DNA of 64,000 nt from Hyphomicrobiales bacterium (GCA_900472625.1 UCIT01000008.1:79145-143144); one strand, 5' to 3'. Positions 1 through 9,382 are shown, counted from the first letter of the stretch. Notes: generated by a model not told the origin, from the sequence alone. Numbers and translations are program-made.

Positions 1-60
1 TGATGTCTCGATCATCTCCCGAGCCTGTGCAGCCGAGAGCGTTGGTTTGAGGCTGATCAT
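1..60 (-). CDS. Probable GlcG/HbpS-like heme-binding protein, N-terminus only
   Basis: An ATG on the minus strand opens a reading frame that runs off the left edge of the window. The 20 visible residues (MISLKPTLSAAQ, then AREMIETS) resemble the start of GlcG/HbpS (DUF336) proteins, where a first beta strand is followed by a helix with AQA. No clear ribosome-binding site is visible. It lies downstream of the DJ-1-like gene on the same strand, a pairing that would fit a small stress operon. The family assignment rests on very few residues. Confidence 0.4.
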   Translation of the reverse strand, partial: MISLKPTLSAAQAREMIETS

Positions 61-124
61 TTCGATATCCGATTTTCGGGTGGCCGACCGCCGTCTGTTG
101 GCGGCCGTCCACGATGCTGAATGA

Positions 125-823
125 TCAGGCTGCCCGGATACGGGTCTGGCGCAGGGCGGTGAGCAGAGCTTCGGCGGCCTCACCGGAAGATCCCGGGTTC
201 TGGCCGGTGATGAGTTGGCCATCGACGACCGTGTGAACGCCCCAATCCTTCACTTTGGAGAACACAGCACCTTGAGCGATGAGCACGTCCTCGACCAGGA
301 AGGGCACAACCTTGGTCAGGCCAACGCCTTCTTCTTCGGTATTGGTGAAGCCTGTGAGGTAGCGACCCTGAGCAAACGGTGTGCCGTCTGCATTCTTGAC
401 ATGGCGCAGCACGCCCGGAGCATGGCAGACCAGCGCGATGGTCTTGCCGGCCGCGATGAAGGATTCGATGAGCGCGATGGAATTCTTGTCTTCAGCGAGA
501 TCCCACATCGGGCCATGACCGCCGGGATAGAAGACAGTGTCGAAATCCTTCTGGTCGACGCTGTCGAGGCGCACCGTCTGGGCGAGCTGCGCGTTAGCGT
601 CGGCGTCTGCCTTGAAACGAGCCGTGAGCTCGGTCTGGAACATCGGTTCGTCGCTCTTTGGGTCGAGCGGCGGCTGGCCGCCCTTGGGCGAAGCAAGCGT
701 GATCTCGGCGCCGGCGTCCTTGAAGACGTAATAGGGAGCTGCCAGCTCCTCAAGCCAGAACCCGGTCTTGCGGCCGGTGTCGCCGAGCGTATCGTGCGAA
801 GTCAGTACCATGAGAATTTTCAT
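125..823 (-). CDS. DJ-1/PfpI family type 1 glutamine amidotransferase-like protein
   Basis: 232 residues, the usual length for the HchA/Hsp31-like branch of the DJ-1/PfpI superfamily. The nucleophile elbow is ALVCHAPG with Cys133. An acidic residue in FWLEE (about 25-26) and a GGHG loop (about 101-104) complete the expected active-site region. Family members act as glyoxalases, deglycases or chaperones, and the substrate cannot be told from sequence. The gene is divergent from a LysR regulator across about 150 bp, which suggests that regulator controls it. The partial heme-binding-like gene follows on the same strand. Confidence 0.88.
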   Translation of the reverse strand: MKILMVLTSHDTLGDTGRKTGFWLEELAAPYYVFKDAGAEITLASPKGGQPPLDPKSDEPMFQTELTARFKADADANAQLAQTVRLDSVDQKDFDTVFYPGGHGPMWDLAEDKNSIALIESFIAAGKTIALVCHAPGVLRHVKNADGTPFAQGRYLTGFTNTEEEGVGLTKVVPFLVEDVLIAQGAVFSKVKDWGVHTVVDGQLITGQNPGSSGEAAEALLTALRQTRIRAA

Positions 824-970
824 CGTCTTATCCTTTGTTGGTCGCGGCCGGACCGGCCCGGATTGTCGATCAGCGCTGCTGGCCTTTCGATGAAGTGATC
901 ATGTCATCCGCAGAGATATTTGAGAAATTTACTTGTTGGATTTTAGATATTCACATGACATTACATCTGG

Positions 971-1900
971 ATGAGATATGACCTGAACCTTCTGCCCGTC
1001 TTCCTGGCCCTCATGGAGGAGCGGAGCGTAACGCGTGCTGCCAGCCGCCTCGGCATCACGCAGCCTGCGCTGTCGAATTCGCTGAACCGGCTCCGCGACA
1101 TGCTGAAGGATCCACTGTTCATCCGGGAACGATACGGCATCAGGCCAACACAGCTTGCGGAGGAGATCGTCCCGACGATCGAGGCCGCACTGGCGCAGCT
1201 TGATGATCTCATCGTCCACCAGCAGGATTTCGATCCCGCAAGTGCGGAGCGTCTGTTCCTGATCGCACCGAATAGTTATGTGGAATTGGTTCTCATGCCA
1301 GCATTGGTGGCCAGGCTGCGCGAGCAAGCGCCCGGCATCAAGCTACGCATGACGCCTTTCGGCAACGATCTCGCCGATACCGGGGTGATTTCGGGAACGA
1401 CAGCGATGGTGCTGGGAAGGATTATTGATCCACCGGACAACCTCGTCGTCCAGCATCTCATGGACGACGGACTGGCCTGCATCGTACGTCGCGACCATCC
1501 GGATGTCGGTGCCAGCCTGACGCGGGATCTTTACGAGAGCCTGAAGCACGTCAACGTCCTGCCGCCGGGTCGCATTCGCGCGGGCGTATTTCAGGCGTTG
1601 GGGAAGCAAAATCTCAAGCGCGAGGTTGCTGTCTCCGTCACACATTTCCTGTCAGTTCCCGAGATGGTCGCGGTGACCGATTATTGCGCAACATTGCCGC
1701 GGCTAATCTGCCGCAGCCTCGAGCGCGACCCGCGGCTTAAGGTCGTCGAAGCACCTGTCGATCTTGGAACATTTCCGGTCGAGATGGCTTGGCATGTGCG
1801 ATATCGTCACGATCCCGCTCATCGTTGGCTTAGGGGAGTCGTGAGTGAACTCGCCAAAGACCTGGTAATGTACTCGACGCAAGATGTTGCGTTTCGCTAG
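971..1900 (+). CDS. LysR family transcriptional regulator
   Basis: 309 residues. The N-terminal winged helix-turn-helix is clear (SVTRAASRLGITQPALSNSL, about residues 19-38), followed by LFIRERYGIRPT, which is close to the NodD/NahR-like branch. The rest is the periplasmic-binding-protein-like effector domain. The start ATG gives MRYDLNLLPVF, a common LysR opening. It is divergent from the DJ-1-like gene, so it probably regulates that gene and itself through the shared intergenic region. The effector is unknown. Confidence 0.9.
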   Translation: MRYDLNLLPVFLALMEERSVTRAASRLGITQPALSNSLNRLRDMLKDPLFIRERYGIRPTQLAEEIVPTIEAALAQLDDLIVHQQDFDPASAERLFLIAPNSYVELVLMPALVARLREQAPGIKLRMTPFGNDLADTGVISGTTAMVLGRIIDPPDNLVVQHLMDDGLACIVRRDHPDVGASLTRDLYESLKHVNVLPPGRIRAGVFQALGKQNLKREVAVSVTHFLSVPEMVAVTDYCATLPRLICRSLERDPRLKVVEAPVDLGTFPVEMAWHVRYRHDPAHRWLRGVVSELAKDLVMYSTQDVAFR

Positions 1901-2201
1901 TCCGGGCGACAGTATCGCTCTTGCACGAAATCGAACGAGTGACCTGGCGCTCAGAGCGGCAAAGTATCGAGTGGAGATGCATTGGTCTGTGCACGTGGCG
2001 AGTGAACGAGACAATGGCTACGCGGGCGTTCCTTATTGTGGACGACCGAAGGCGCAGATCGCTTCATTGTCACGGCCTTATGACGACGGAGCTGTTAAAG
2101 GATAGATATGGCGCCTTGCCTGGGTCTGGGTCTTCGCCTTGAAGGAGTTCGAACATTTGGGGAGAAAGTAGCCTCTTTTCCCGATGCATTCGACATAAAC
2201 T
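1901..2201. other. Intergenic, no gene seen
   Basis: About 300 bp between a LysR gene and the 3' end of the quinate/shikimate operon, which converge here. Short open frames are present but show no family resemblance or ribosome-binding site. No strong terminator hairpin was found by eye. Confidence 0.5.
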
Positions 2202-3032
2202 TTAACCTATACAAGCAACAGATCGCAGTTCATCGGCCGTGGCCGTTGGGAAGCCGAAAAATTCGAGATAAGCCGGGATCTGCTCGAACAGCATGTCGGT
2301 GCCCACCTGGAAGTCACAGCCGCGTGCCCGGGCCGCCGCGAGAAATGGCGTGATCTCCTGCTTCAGGACTACCTCGCCCACGAACGTGGAGGAAGAGAGC
2401 CGCGACATGTCTATCGGCAGTGGATCATCGCTCTTCATGCCGAGCGGTGTCGCATTTACAACGATGTCAAACCCTTCAGGCTCGCGTGAGCCAGCCGTCA
2501 CCTCCACATCGGGATAATACTGGCGAAGCCGCTCCGCCAGCCCGCTCATGACAGCCGTGTTCGCATCGAAAACCGCGATCCTTCGAACGTCGGCAGCAGC
2601 AAGGGATGCCGCGATCGCCGAACCGACGCCGCCGGAGCCGACGACGAGCACATCGGCGCCGGCCACGCGCCGGCCCTTGCGAAGCACACCGCGCACAAAC
2701 CCCTCCCCATCGAACATGTCGCCAATCAGCCGGCGATGTTCGTCCAGCCGAATGGCATTGCAGGCGCCAGCGACCTGGGCACGCGTCGACAGTTCGTCGA
2801 GCAGATCCATCGTGGCGACCTTGTGCGGCATGGTGATCAATGCGCCGTGGATATTCGAGAGGCGGAAGACGAGCCTGAGGAAATCCGGAAAGTCCTCCGC
2901 CCGGCAGCCCATGGGCACGACCACTGCGTCGATGCCGTGCTTTTCGAAATAGGGGTTGTAGATCAGCGGCGACTTGAAGGTCTCCGTCGGATAGCCCAGA
3001 TGGGCGATGATTCTGGTGGTGCCGGAAATCAT
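2202..3032 (-). CDS. Shikimate/quinate dehydrogenase family protein (AroE-like)
   Basis: 276 residues, normal for AroE/YdiB. The catalytic Lys lies in ITMPHK (about residue 69) and the catalytic Asp in the DMFDGEGF motif. The Rossmann loop is VGSGGVGSA. The second beta strand ends in VFDANT: an Asp here instead of the NRT of biosynthetic AroE points to NAD use and hence a catabolic role. The substrate-binding SxS motif reads TFKSP, so its first Ser is replaced. Last gene of the minus-strand operon, 11 bp after the ABC ATPase. It likely oxidises quinate and/or shikimate to dehydroquinate/dehydroshikimate. Confidence 0.88.
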   Translation of the reverse strand: MISGTTRIIAHLGYPTETFKSPLIYNPYFEKHGIDAVVVPMGCRAEDFPDFLRLVFRLSNIHGALITMPHKVATMDLLDELSTRAQVAGACNAIRLDEHRRLIGDMFDGEGFVRGVLRKGRRVAGADVLVVGSGGVGSAIAASLAAADVRRIAVFDANTAVMSGLAERLRQYYPDVEVTAGSREPEGFDIVVNATPLGMKSDDPLPIDMSRLSSSTFVGEVVLKQEITPFLAAARARGCDFQVGTDMLFEQIPAYLEFFGFPTATADELRSVACIG

Positions 3033-3043
3033 GCAGAGAGCTT

Positions 3044-3808
3044 TCAGTGACGCAAAATTTCACCGAGGAACTTGCGTGTACGCTCATGCCTTGGATTGCT
3101 GAAGAAAGTGGCGGGCGGCGCCTCTTCGACGATGGCGCCGCTTGCCATGAAGATGACGCGATCGGCTACCTGGCGGGCAAAGCCCATCTCGTGGGTGACG
3201 CAGATCATCGTCATTCCCTCCTCCGCGAGGCCGATCATCGTATCGAGGACTTCCTTGACCATTTCCGGATCGAGCGCCGATGTCGGCTCGTCGAACAGCA
3301 TCACCTTCGGCCGCATGCAAAGAGCGCGCGCGATCGCCACCCGCTGCTGCTGGCCGCCTGAAAGCTGCGCCGGATATTTCTCGGCCTGCTCGAGGATCTT
3401 CACGCGGTCGAGCAGGCTCCGCGCGCGATCCTCCGCTTGCGCCTTGCCGAGGCCAAGCGCGCGTATAGGTGCAAGCATGCAGTTCTGCAGCACGGTCAGA
3501 TGCGGAAAGAGATTGAACTGCTGAAAAACCATGCCGACATCACGCCTGATGGCGTCGATATCCCTGGAGCGATGTCCGAGTAGCGTATCACCGACGCGGA
3601 TTTCCCCCTTCTCGTAACTCTCGAGGTGGTTGATGCAGCGGATCAGCGTGGACTTCCCGCTGCCCGAGGGGCCGCAGAGTACGATCCGCTCGCCTTGGCG
3701 GACATCCATGTTGATGTCGTGCAATGCCTGGAAGGCGCCATACCATTTCTCGACCCGCTGCAGGCGGATCATCGGGTCAGTGGTAGTCGTCGTCGACACA
3801 TTGGTCAT
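3044..3808 (-). CDS. Polar amino-acid-type ABC transporter ATP-binding protein
   Basis: 254 residues, GlnQ-like. Walker A is GPSGSGKST, the Q-loop sits in [12 protein letters not shown], the signature is LSGGQQQR and Walker B is [12 protein letters not shown], followed by the switch His in CVTHEMG. All catalytic residues are present. It lies between a permease gene and the AroE-like gene in one operon with dehydroquinate dehydratase, so the imported ligand is probably an alicyclic acid such as quinate or shikimate and not an amino acid. That ligand is an inference from context. Confidence 0.93.
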   Translation of the reverse strand: MTNVSTTTTTDPMIRLQRVEKWYGAFQALHDINMDVRQGERIVLCGPSGSGKSTLIRCINHLESYEKGEIRVGDTLLGHRSRDIDAIRRDVGMVFQQFNLFPHLTVLQNCMLAPIRALGLGKAQAEDRARSLLDRVKILEQAEKYPAQLSGGQQQRVAIARALCMRPKVMLFDEPTSALDPEMVKEVLDTMIGLAEEGMTMICVTHEMGFARQVADRVIFMASGAIVEEAPPATFFSNPRHERTRKFLGEILRH

Positions 3809-3838
3809 GGTTCAGTTCTCCAGGACGCGCAGGCGTAC

Positions 3839-4480
3839 TCAGCGCGCCGACATCGCAAAGCGCCGCTCGAGGCGGGCACCGAGGATCGTCAGTGGGCAGC
3901 ACATGATGAAATAGAGGATGCCGACGATGCCGAAGACCGTCAGCGGTTCGAAGATCTGGTTGGAGATGATGTTGCCGGCGCGCGTTAGCTCGGTGAAGCC
4001 GACGATGGCTGCGAGCGACGTTCCCTTGATCAGCTGCACCAGGAAGCCAACCGTCGCAGGCAGCGATATGCGGATTGCCTGGGGCAGGATCACGTCCTTC
4101 ATGCGCGAAACATATTTGATGCTGAGCGCCTTGGCCGCTTCGGTCTGGCCGCGCGGTACGGCCTCGATCGAGCCGCGCCAGATTTCACCAAGATATGCGC
4201 TGGCATGCAACGTGAGCCCGATGGCGACCGCGATCCACGCATCGAGTTTTAGGCCCACCAGCGCCAGCCCGTAATAGACGACAAAGAGCTGCATCAGGAG
4301 CGGTGTGCCCTGAAATATGCCGATATAGAAGGCCGTCAACCTTTCTAGAAGCCGCAGGCCGCAGGTGCGCAGCAGCGCGATGGCGAGCCCGCCGATCGAA
4401 CCGCAGACAAAGCCGACGACGGACAGGACCACCGTCCATTTGAGGCCGATCAGCAGAAAGATGAATTCATCGCGACCCAT
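3839..4480 (-). CDS. ABC transporter permease (His/Glu/Gln/Arg/opine family)
   Basis: 213 residues with about five hydrophobic segments and the EAA loop (EAAKALSIKYVSRMKDVILPQA) that contacts the ATPase. The N-terminal segment (GTPLLMQLFVVYYGL) is typical of the HisM/GlnP permease family. It is 9 bp downstream of a second permease gene, and the two presumably form a heterodimer in the inner membrane. The adjacent catabolic genes suggest quinate/shikimate uptake. Confidence 0.92.
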   Translation of the reverse strand: MGRDEFIFLLIGLKWTVVLSVVGFVCGSIGGLAIALLRTCGLRLLERLTAFYIGIFQGTPLLMQLFVVYYGLALVGLKLDAWIAVAIGLTLHASAYLGEIWRGSIEAVPRGQTEAAKALSIKYVSRMKDVILPQAIRISLPATVGFLVQLIKGTSLAAIVGFTELTRAGNIISNQIFEPLTVFGIVGILYFIMCCPLTILGARLERRFAMSAR

Positions 4481-4489
4481 GGGATCCTC

Positions 4490-5158
4490 CTACTTGACCG
4501 GGTAGTTAAAGTAGCTCGACGAAAAGAGCCCGAAGAGGCGCATCATCACCCAGGAGATCACGAGATAGAAAACCGTCACCGTGAAGTAGACCTCGAAGCT
4601 CCGGAAGCTTTCCGACTCGATCAGCTGCGAAACAGATGTCAGCTCGTAGGCCGAGATCGCCGAAGCGATACTGGTCGACAGCGTCAGAAGCACGAACTGG
4701 CTGGTCAGCGAGGGGTAGATCGCCCTCAGCGCCGGCTTTAGCACGATGAAACGGAAAACCTGCGCCTTGTGCAGGCCAAGCGCCAGGCCAGCCTCTTTCT
4801 GGCCCGCCGGAATAGACTGCACCCCGCCGCGAATGATCTCGATCGCGTAGGCGCCGCCATTGATGCCAAGCGCGATAATCGCCGTCGGCGTCGGATCGAG
4901 CCTGATACCGGCGAGCGGCAGGGCGAAAAAGATGAAGAATATCTGCACCAGGAACGGCGTGTTGCGGATAATCTCGACGAAGCCGATCACCAACCAGCGC
5001 AGCGGCTTGATGGGGGAATCGCGCAACATGACGCCGCCTATGCCGATGAGGATCGCAAGCAGCATGCCAGAGATCGCCAGCAGAAATGTACCGAGACAGC
5101 CGAGCAGCAGGCTCGGTAACCCATCGATAACAGGCGTGAAATCCAGTTGGTAGTTCAT
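4490..5158 (-). CDS. ABC transporter permease (His/Glu/Gln/Arg/opine family)
   Basis: 222 residues, paralogous to the next permease. It carries the family motif RNTPFLVQIFFIFFALP and an EAA loop (KEAGLALGLHKAQVFRFIVL). Several membrane-spanning segments are evident. It follows aroQ by 28 bp and precedes the second permease by 9 bp, in a six-gene unit of binding protein, aroQ, permease, permease, ATPase and AroE-like dehydrogenase. Confidence 0.92.
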   Translation of the reverse strand: MNYQLDFTPVIDGLPSLLLGCLGTFLLAISGMLLAILIGIGGVMLRDSPIKPLRWLVIGFVEIIRNTPFLVQIFFIFFALPLAGIRLDPTPTAIIALGINGGAYAIEIIRGGVQSIPAGQKEAGLALGLHKAQVFRFIVLKPALRAIYPSLTSQFVLLTLSTSIASAISAYELTSVSQLIESESFRSFEVYFTVTVFYLVISWVMMRLFGLFSSSYFNYPVK

Positions 5159-5186
5159 ATCCTCGTCTCTGCTCTTTCCTGTCCGG

Positions 5187-5633
5187 TCAGCGGTCGCGTG
5201 CGACCAGCTGCGTCATGGCCTGGATCGCGAGCTCGTATCCATCCGCGCCGAAGCCGATCATGATCGCCGTCGCGATCCGCGAGATCAGGGAATTATGGTA
5301 GATGCTTTCGCGGGCATGCACATTGGAGATATGCAGCTCGATCTTCGGTGGATCGAAAGTCTTCAGAGCATCGAGAAGTGCGATCGACGTGAAGGTAAAG
5401 GCCGCCGGGTTGATGATGATTCCGCAGGCCTTCTCGCGCGCCTCATGAACGCTTTCTATGAGCGCACCCTCGAAATTCGTCTGGCGAAAATCCACCTCGA
5501 AGCCGAGGTCGCGCGCCTTGGCCGTGCAGCGTTGCCCGATCTCAGCGAGCGTCGTCGAACCGTAGATGTGCGGCTCCCGCTGGCCGAGAAGATTGAGGTT
5601 CGGCCCATTGAGTACAAAGATCGTCTTGCTCAT
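5187..5633 (-). CDS. aroQ: Type II 3-dehydroquinate dehydratase
   Basis: 148 residues from the ATG of MSKTIFVLNGPNLNLLGQRE, chosen over upstream codons because a GGGAG sits about 5 nt before it. The opening GPNLNLLGQREP carries the family's conserved Asn and the lid Arg. The active-site Tyr is in HIYGSTTL. N in IINPAAFTFTS, the LHISNVHARE block and a terminal His/Arg region match the dodecameric type II family. It interconverts 3-dehydroquinate and 3-dehydroshikimate. Its place between transporter genes and near quiC indicates catabolic use in quinate breakdown, not aromatic biosynthesis. Confidence 0.95.
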   Translation of the reverse strand: MSKTIFVLNGPNLNLLGQREPHIYGSTTLAEIGQRCTAKARDLGFEVDFRQTNFEGALIESVHEAREKACGIIINPAAFTFTSIALLDALKTFDPPKIELHISNVHARESIYHNSLISRIATAIMIGFGADGYELAIQAMTQLVARDR

Positions 5634-5732
5634 CATCGCTCCCGCATTCACTACAAGACATTGATCGCCGCGGCAAAACGGCGGCGGCCGTTTGCGAGAC
5701 GCCGCCGTCGCACCGCCCTGTCAGTGAAGGGC

Positions 5733-6563
5733 TTACTTTGCCGCGAAGGGAATGCCCTCGAGGTTTGCTGGGAACTCGGGAACGGGAACCTTCATCCACT
5801 TGTCGTAGATTTTCTTCAGCTCGCCATTTCCCTTGATCTTGTCGATGAAGGTATTGATCGAGGCATTGAGCTCCTTCTCGCCGAGGCGTGTGCAGGCGCC
5901 GTTGTAGAGCTTCTGGAACTGAAGCTTGTTCTCGAACTCGCCGGGACGCGCCTTCTCGACGCGGTCCATGTAGAAGATATTGCCGCCAAGCGCCTCGGCC
6001 TGCCCCGATACAAGCGCCTGGACGCTGGCAGCGTCGCCATCGAAGCGGCGAATGGTGGCCGAAGCCGGAGCATTCTTGGTAACCTGCGTGTCTTGCGCGG
6101 CGCCTTTCGCCACGGAAATGGTCATATTGGCCATGTCGTCATTCGTCTTGATCGACTTGTTCTTCGGGCCGATCAGGACGATGGCATTCGCATTGTAAGG
6201 CTGACTGAACTGAACCGCCTTGGCGCGGTCGGGCAACATCGCCATTGTTGCGAACAGAACGTCGACGCGACCCGACGTCAGCGCGGGAATGCGGTTGTTG
6301 ACTTCAAGCGGCACGAACTCGACCTCAACGCCAAGTTCCTTGGCGTAAAGCGCGCCCATGTCTGCATCGAAGCCGTCCTGCTTGCCGGCGCTGGTAACGA
6401 AGCCCCATGGCGGATTGTCGCCCTGGATGCCAACGATCAGCTTGCCGCGGGCCTTGATTTCTTCCGGGGTGACGGCGGCGGCCGGCTGGGCCAGCGCAAT
6501 GCCGGTGAGCAGTGCGGCCGCGCCAAGCATGGCGTTGCGACGTGACAACATGGATTTCAACAT
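5733..6563 (-). CDS. Periplasmic substrate-binding protein of the ABC importer
   Basis: 276 residues from an ATG preceded by a strong GAGGAGGAAA. A longer in-frame start exists but would place this ribosome site inside the gene. The N-terminus has a signal peptide (SRRNAMLGAAALLTGIALA, cleavage near PAAA-V). The body is a family 3 solute-binding protein: KLIVGIQGDNPPWGF, GFDADMGALYAKELG, VDVLFATMAMLPDRA and a C-terminal KIYDKWM. First gene of the minus-strand operon and divergent from quiC. Candidate ligands are quinate, shikimate or dehydroshikimate. Confidence 0.92.
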   Translation of the reverse strand: MLKSMLSRRNAMLGAAALLTGIALAQPAAAVTPEEIKARGKLIVGIQGDNPPWGFVTSAGKQDGFDADMGALYAKELGVEVEFVPLEVNNRIPALTSGRVDVLFATMAMLPDRAKAVQFSQPYNANAIVLIGPKNKSIKTNDDMANMTISVAKGAAQDTQVTKNAPASATIRRFDGDAASVQALVSGQAEALGGNIFYMDRVEKARPGEFENKLQFQKLYNGACTRLGEKELNASINTFIDKIKGNGELKKIYDKWMKVPVPEFPANLEGIPFAAK

Positions 6564-6666
6564 TTTTTCCTCCTCCTCAATGGTCGTTGCGACCGCACAG
6601 CCGTCCTTCTCCTCCGACCGTGAGGCCAAAACTGCCTGAGGCGAGCCGATAAATCAACATAGTTTT

Positions 6667-6680
6667 TTTAAATCGTATGA
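6667..6680. promoter_or_regulatory. Candidate GntR (FCD) operator between the transporter operon and quiC
   Basis: The divergent promoter region holds TTTAAATCGTATGA. A related AAAAATCATACA occurs in the divergent region of the two GntR genes at 9391-9402. The shared AAATCRTAYRA core suggests that the GntR paralogues act at both places. This is an inference from two sites only. Confidence 0.4.
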
Positions 6681-6769
6681 GACTTCTATTTTCAAACGTC
6701 GAATTGCACTTCTCAGGACATTCGTCATAATGATTGTCACGGTGATATCAGCCAGGGAGGACGAGCGAG

Positions 6770-8665
6770 ATGAGGACCTCGATAGCGACGGTTTCGATCA
6801 GCGGCGAGCTGCCGGAGAAGCTTGAAGCGATCGCGCGGGCAGGTTTCGACGGCGTGGAGATTTTCGAGAACGACTTCCTGGCCTTTGACGGAAGCCCCTC
6901 GGATGTCGGCAGGATGGCCAGTGATCTTGGACTGAAGATCACGCTGTTCCAGCCGTTCCGTGATTTCGAGGGTATGCCGGAGCCGTTGCGCAGCCGCACC
7001 TTCGACCGCGCCGAGCGAAAGTTCGATATCATGCAGCAGCTCGGTACGGACCTCGTTCTGGTCTGCTCGAACGTCTCTTCAGCCTCGCTCGGCGGCATCG
7101 ACCGCGCCGCCGCCGACTTTCGCGAACTGGGCGAACGCGCCGCAGCGCGCGGATTGCGCGTCGGCTACGAGGCACTGGCATGGGGCCGCCACATCAACGA
7201 CCATCGCGATGCCTGGGAAATCGTGCGCCGCGCCGACCACGACAATATCGGCCTGGTGCTGGACAGCTTTCACAGCCTTTCACGCAAGATCGACATCAAT
7301 TCCATCCGCTCCATTCCGAAGGAAAAGATCTTCATCGTCCAACTCGCTGATGCGCCGCAGATCGACATGGACCTGCTTTACTGGTCACGGCACTTCCGCA
7401 ACATGCCTGGTGAAGGCGACCTGCCGGTGACGGCGTTTACATCGGCCATCGCCGCGACCGGCTATGACGGCTACTATTCCCTGGAGATATTCAACGACCA
7501 GTTCCGTGGCGGCCTGACGCGCGAAATTGCGGCTGACGGCCACCGTTCGCTGATCTACCTGGGCGATCAGGTACGTCGCAGCCTCGGCGGCGACAACCCG
7601 ATCGGAAAACCCATGCCGCCACGGGCCACGGTAAAGGGCGTGGGCTTCGTCGAGTTCACCGCCGATGACGGCGATGCGGCCGAACTGATCGGCATCCTCG
7701 AGGTGTTGGGATTCAGAAAGACGGCCAAACATCGCAGCAAGGAGGTCAGCCTTTACGAACAGGGCGACATCCGCATTCTCGTCAATATCGACGAGGCCGG
7801 TTTCGCCAATGCGGCTTACGCCGTCCACGGCACGCTCGCCTATGCCTTCGCGCTTGTCGTGGACGATGCCTGGGAGGCCCATCAGCGCGCGGTCGCGCTT
7901 GACGCCGAACCATTCGCACAGCAGGTTTCCGAAGGGGAACTCGAGTTGCCTGCAATCCGCGGCGTCGGCGGCGGCATTGTCTACCTGATCGACGAGACAT
8001 CGCCGCTCGGACGCTTCGCGGAGGTCGATTTCATTCGGGTCGATGGACAGGGAGCGCCCCCCGATGCGGGATTGCTCGCTATCGACCACATCGCGCAGAC
8101 AGTCTCCTATGACGAGATGCTGACCTGGCTGCTCTTCTACACGTCGATCTTCGCGACTGAGAAGACACCGATGGTCGACATCATCGACCCTGGCGGCGTC
8201 GTGCGCAGCCAAGTGGTCGAGAACAAGGAGGGATCGCTGCGGATCACGCTTAACGGCGCGGAAAACAGGCGGACGCTGGCCGGGCATTTCATCGCGGAAA
8301 AATTCGGTTCGGGCATCCAGCACCTCGCCTTCAGCACCAACGATATCTTCGCCACGGCCGAGGCGTTGCGAAAGGCCGGCTTCAAGTCGCTGCACATTTC
8401 ACCGAACTACTATGGGGATGTTGAGGCCCGTTTCGGGCTGGATCCCGATCTCACCGAGCGGCTGAGGCAACACAATATTCTCTACGACCGCGATGAGCTC
8501 GGCGAGTATTTTCAGCTCTATAGCGGCACGTACGGTGAAGGCTTCTTCTTCGAGATCGTCGAGCGGAAGGGTTATCGAGGCTACGGCGCGGCCAATGCTA
8601 TCTTCCGCATCGCGGCACTGAAAAAGCAGATGCGTCCCGAGGGCCTGCCGCGCGATGGCGGCTGA
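6770..8665 (+). CDS. quiC: 3-dehydroshikimate dehydratase, TIM-barrel fused to HPPD-like domain
   Basis: 631 residues, matching the two-domain QuiC1 type known from Pseudomonas. Residues 1-270 are a sugar-phosphate-isomerase-like TIM barrel with the metal ligands expected in YEALAWG (Glu), LVLDSFH (Asp/His), FIVQLAD (Gln) and YYSLEIFND (Glu). Residues 285-625 are a 4-hydroxyphenylpyruvate-dioxygenase-like domain that keeps the facial triad positions: His in AIDHIAQ, His in IQHLAF, Glu in FFFEIVER. The barrel converts 3-dehydroshikimate to protocatechuate, linking the upstream operon to the pca genes. The role of the second domain is not clear from sequence. Confidence 0.93.
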   Translation: MRTSIATVSISGELPEKLEAIARAGFDGVEIFENDFLAFDGSPSDVGRMASDLGLKITLFQPFRDFEGMPEPLRSRTFDRAERKFDIMQQLGTDLVLVCSNVSSASLGGIDRAAADFRELGERAAARGLRVGYEALAWGRHINDHRDAWEIVRRADHDNIGLVLDSFHSLSRKIDINSIRSIPKEKIFIVQLADAPQIDMDLLYWSRHFRNMPGEGDLPVTAFTSAIAATGYDGYYSLEIFNDQFRGGLTREIAADGHRSLIYLGDQVRRSLGGDNPIGKPMPPRATVKGVGFVEFTADDGDAAELIGILEVLGFRKTAKHRSKEVSLYEQGDIRILVNIDEAGFANAAYAVHGTLAYAFALVVDDAWEAHQRAVALDAEPFAQQVSEGELELPAIRGVGGGIVYLIDETSPLGRFAEVDFIRVDGQGAPPDAGLLAIDHIAQTVSYDEMLTWLLFYTSIFATEKTPMVDIIDPGGVVRSQVVENKEGSLRITLNGAENRRTLAGHFIAEKFGSGIQHLAFSTNDIFATAEALRKAGFKSLHISPNYYGDVEARFGLDPDLTERLRQHNILYDRDELGEYFQLYSGTYGEGFFFEIVERKGYRGYGAANAIFRIAALKKQMRPEGLPRDGG

Positions 8666-8683
8666 GCTTGCCGCCGTCGGCAA

Positions 8684-9358
8684 TCAGGCAACGATGCCGC
8701 TCTTCAGTATGTGCCCGACCCCACTATGCACGTGCCGGCGGATCACGGCCTTGGCCTGCTCCGCATCCCGCCGAAGGGCGAAATCAAACAGCGCCCGGTG
8801 ATCCTCGACCACCGGCTTGCCACGAAAGCTCTCCGCCAACATGTGATAGCGCAGGAAACGGTCGAAGACCGAAGACAGCGTCGCCATCAGTGTCACGGAG
8901 TTGCAGGCCGAGACGATCGCCTGATGGAACTCCCAGTCATAGCGCACCCAGTCGATGGTGCGCGAGGCATCGCCGGCAAGAAGCCGACGTTCCGCTGCCG
9001 CCAGCTTGTGATGGGCCGCGACGATGGAGGCTTCCCACTCAAGATCGCCTGCGGCGAAGGCCAGATCGAGCGCGTGGGTTTCGAGTACGACCCTGAGGTC
9101 GGCGAGCTCGAGCAGTTCGCGACGCGACGCCGGGCTGACCTCGAAACCTTTTTGTCCTTCGGCGACGACGAGATTTTCCGTGGTCAGCCGGCTGAGAATC
9201 TCGCGAAGCGGGGAGACGCTGATCGAATAGCGCTCGCGCGCCTGCTCCAGCTTGATCTTGGATCCGGACGGCAAAACGCCGGAAATGATATCCTGACGGA
9301 TCTGCCGAAAGACGACCTCACTGACGGTTTTGGCCGCCTCCCCCGTTCTTCTCAGCAT
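8684..9358 (-). CDS. GntR family regulator with FCD domain (paralogue 1)
   Basis: 224 residues. The winged HTH occupies about residues 13-75 (IKLEQARERYSISVSPLREI, then LSRL) and the helical FCD effector domain fills the rest. FCD metal/ligand positions are visible in DLRVVLETHAL, YDWEFHQAIVSAC and the H in VEDHRALFDF. It converges on quiC (18 bp gap) and is divergent from a clearly related GntR gene. It probably senses a quinate-pathway metabolite and controls the importer operon and quiC. Confidence 0.9.
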   Translation of the reverse strand: MLRRTGEAAKTVSEVVFRQIRQDIISGVLPSGSKIKLEQARERYSISVSPLREILSRLTTENLVVAEGQKGFEVSPASRRELLELADLRVVLETHALDLAFAAGDLEWEASIVAAHHKLAAAERRLLAGDASRTIDWVRYDWEFHQAIVSACNSVTLMATLSSVFDRFLRYHMLAESFRGKPVVEDHRALFDFALRRDAEQAKAVIRRHVHSGVGHILKSGIVA

Positions 9359-9382
9359 CGCGTTACGCGGACTCCACTCGTC

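Noticed and set aside
5295..6545. 416-codon plus-strand open frame opposite aroQ and the binding-protein gene
   Set aside because: It overlaps two well-supported genes on the other strand, has biased composition and no family motif; a shadow frame of GC-rich coding DNA.
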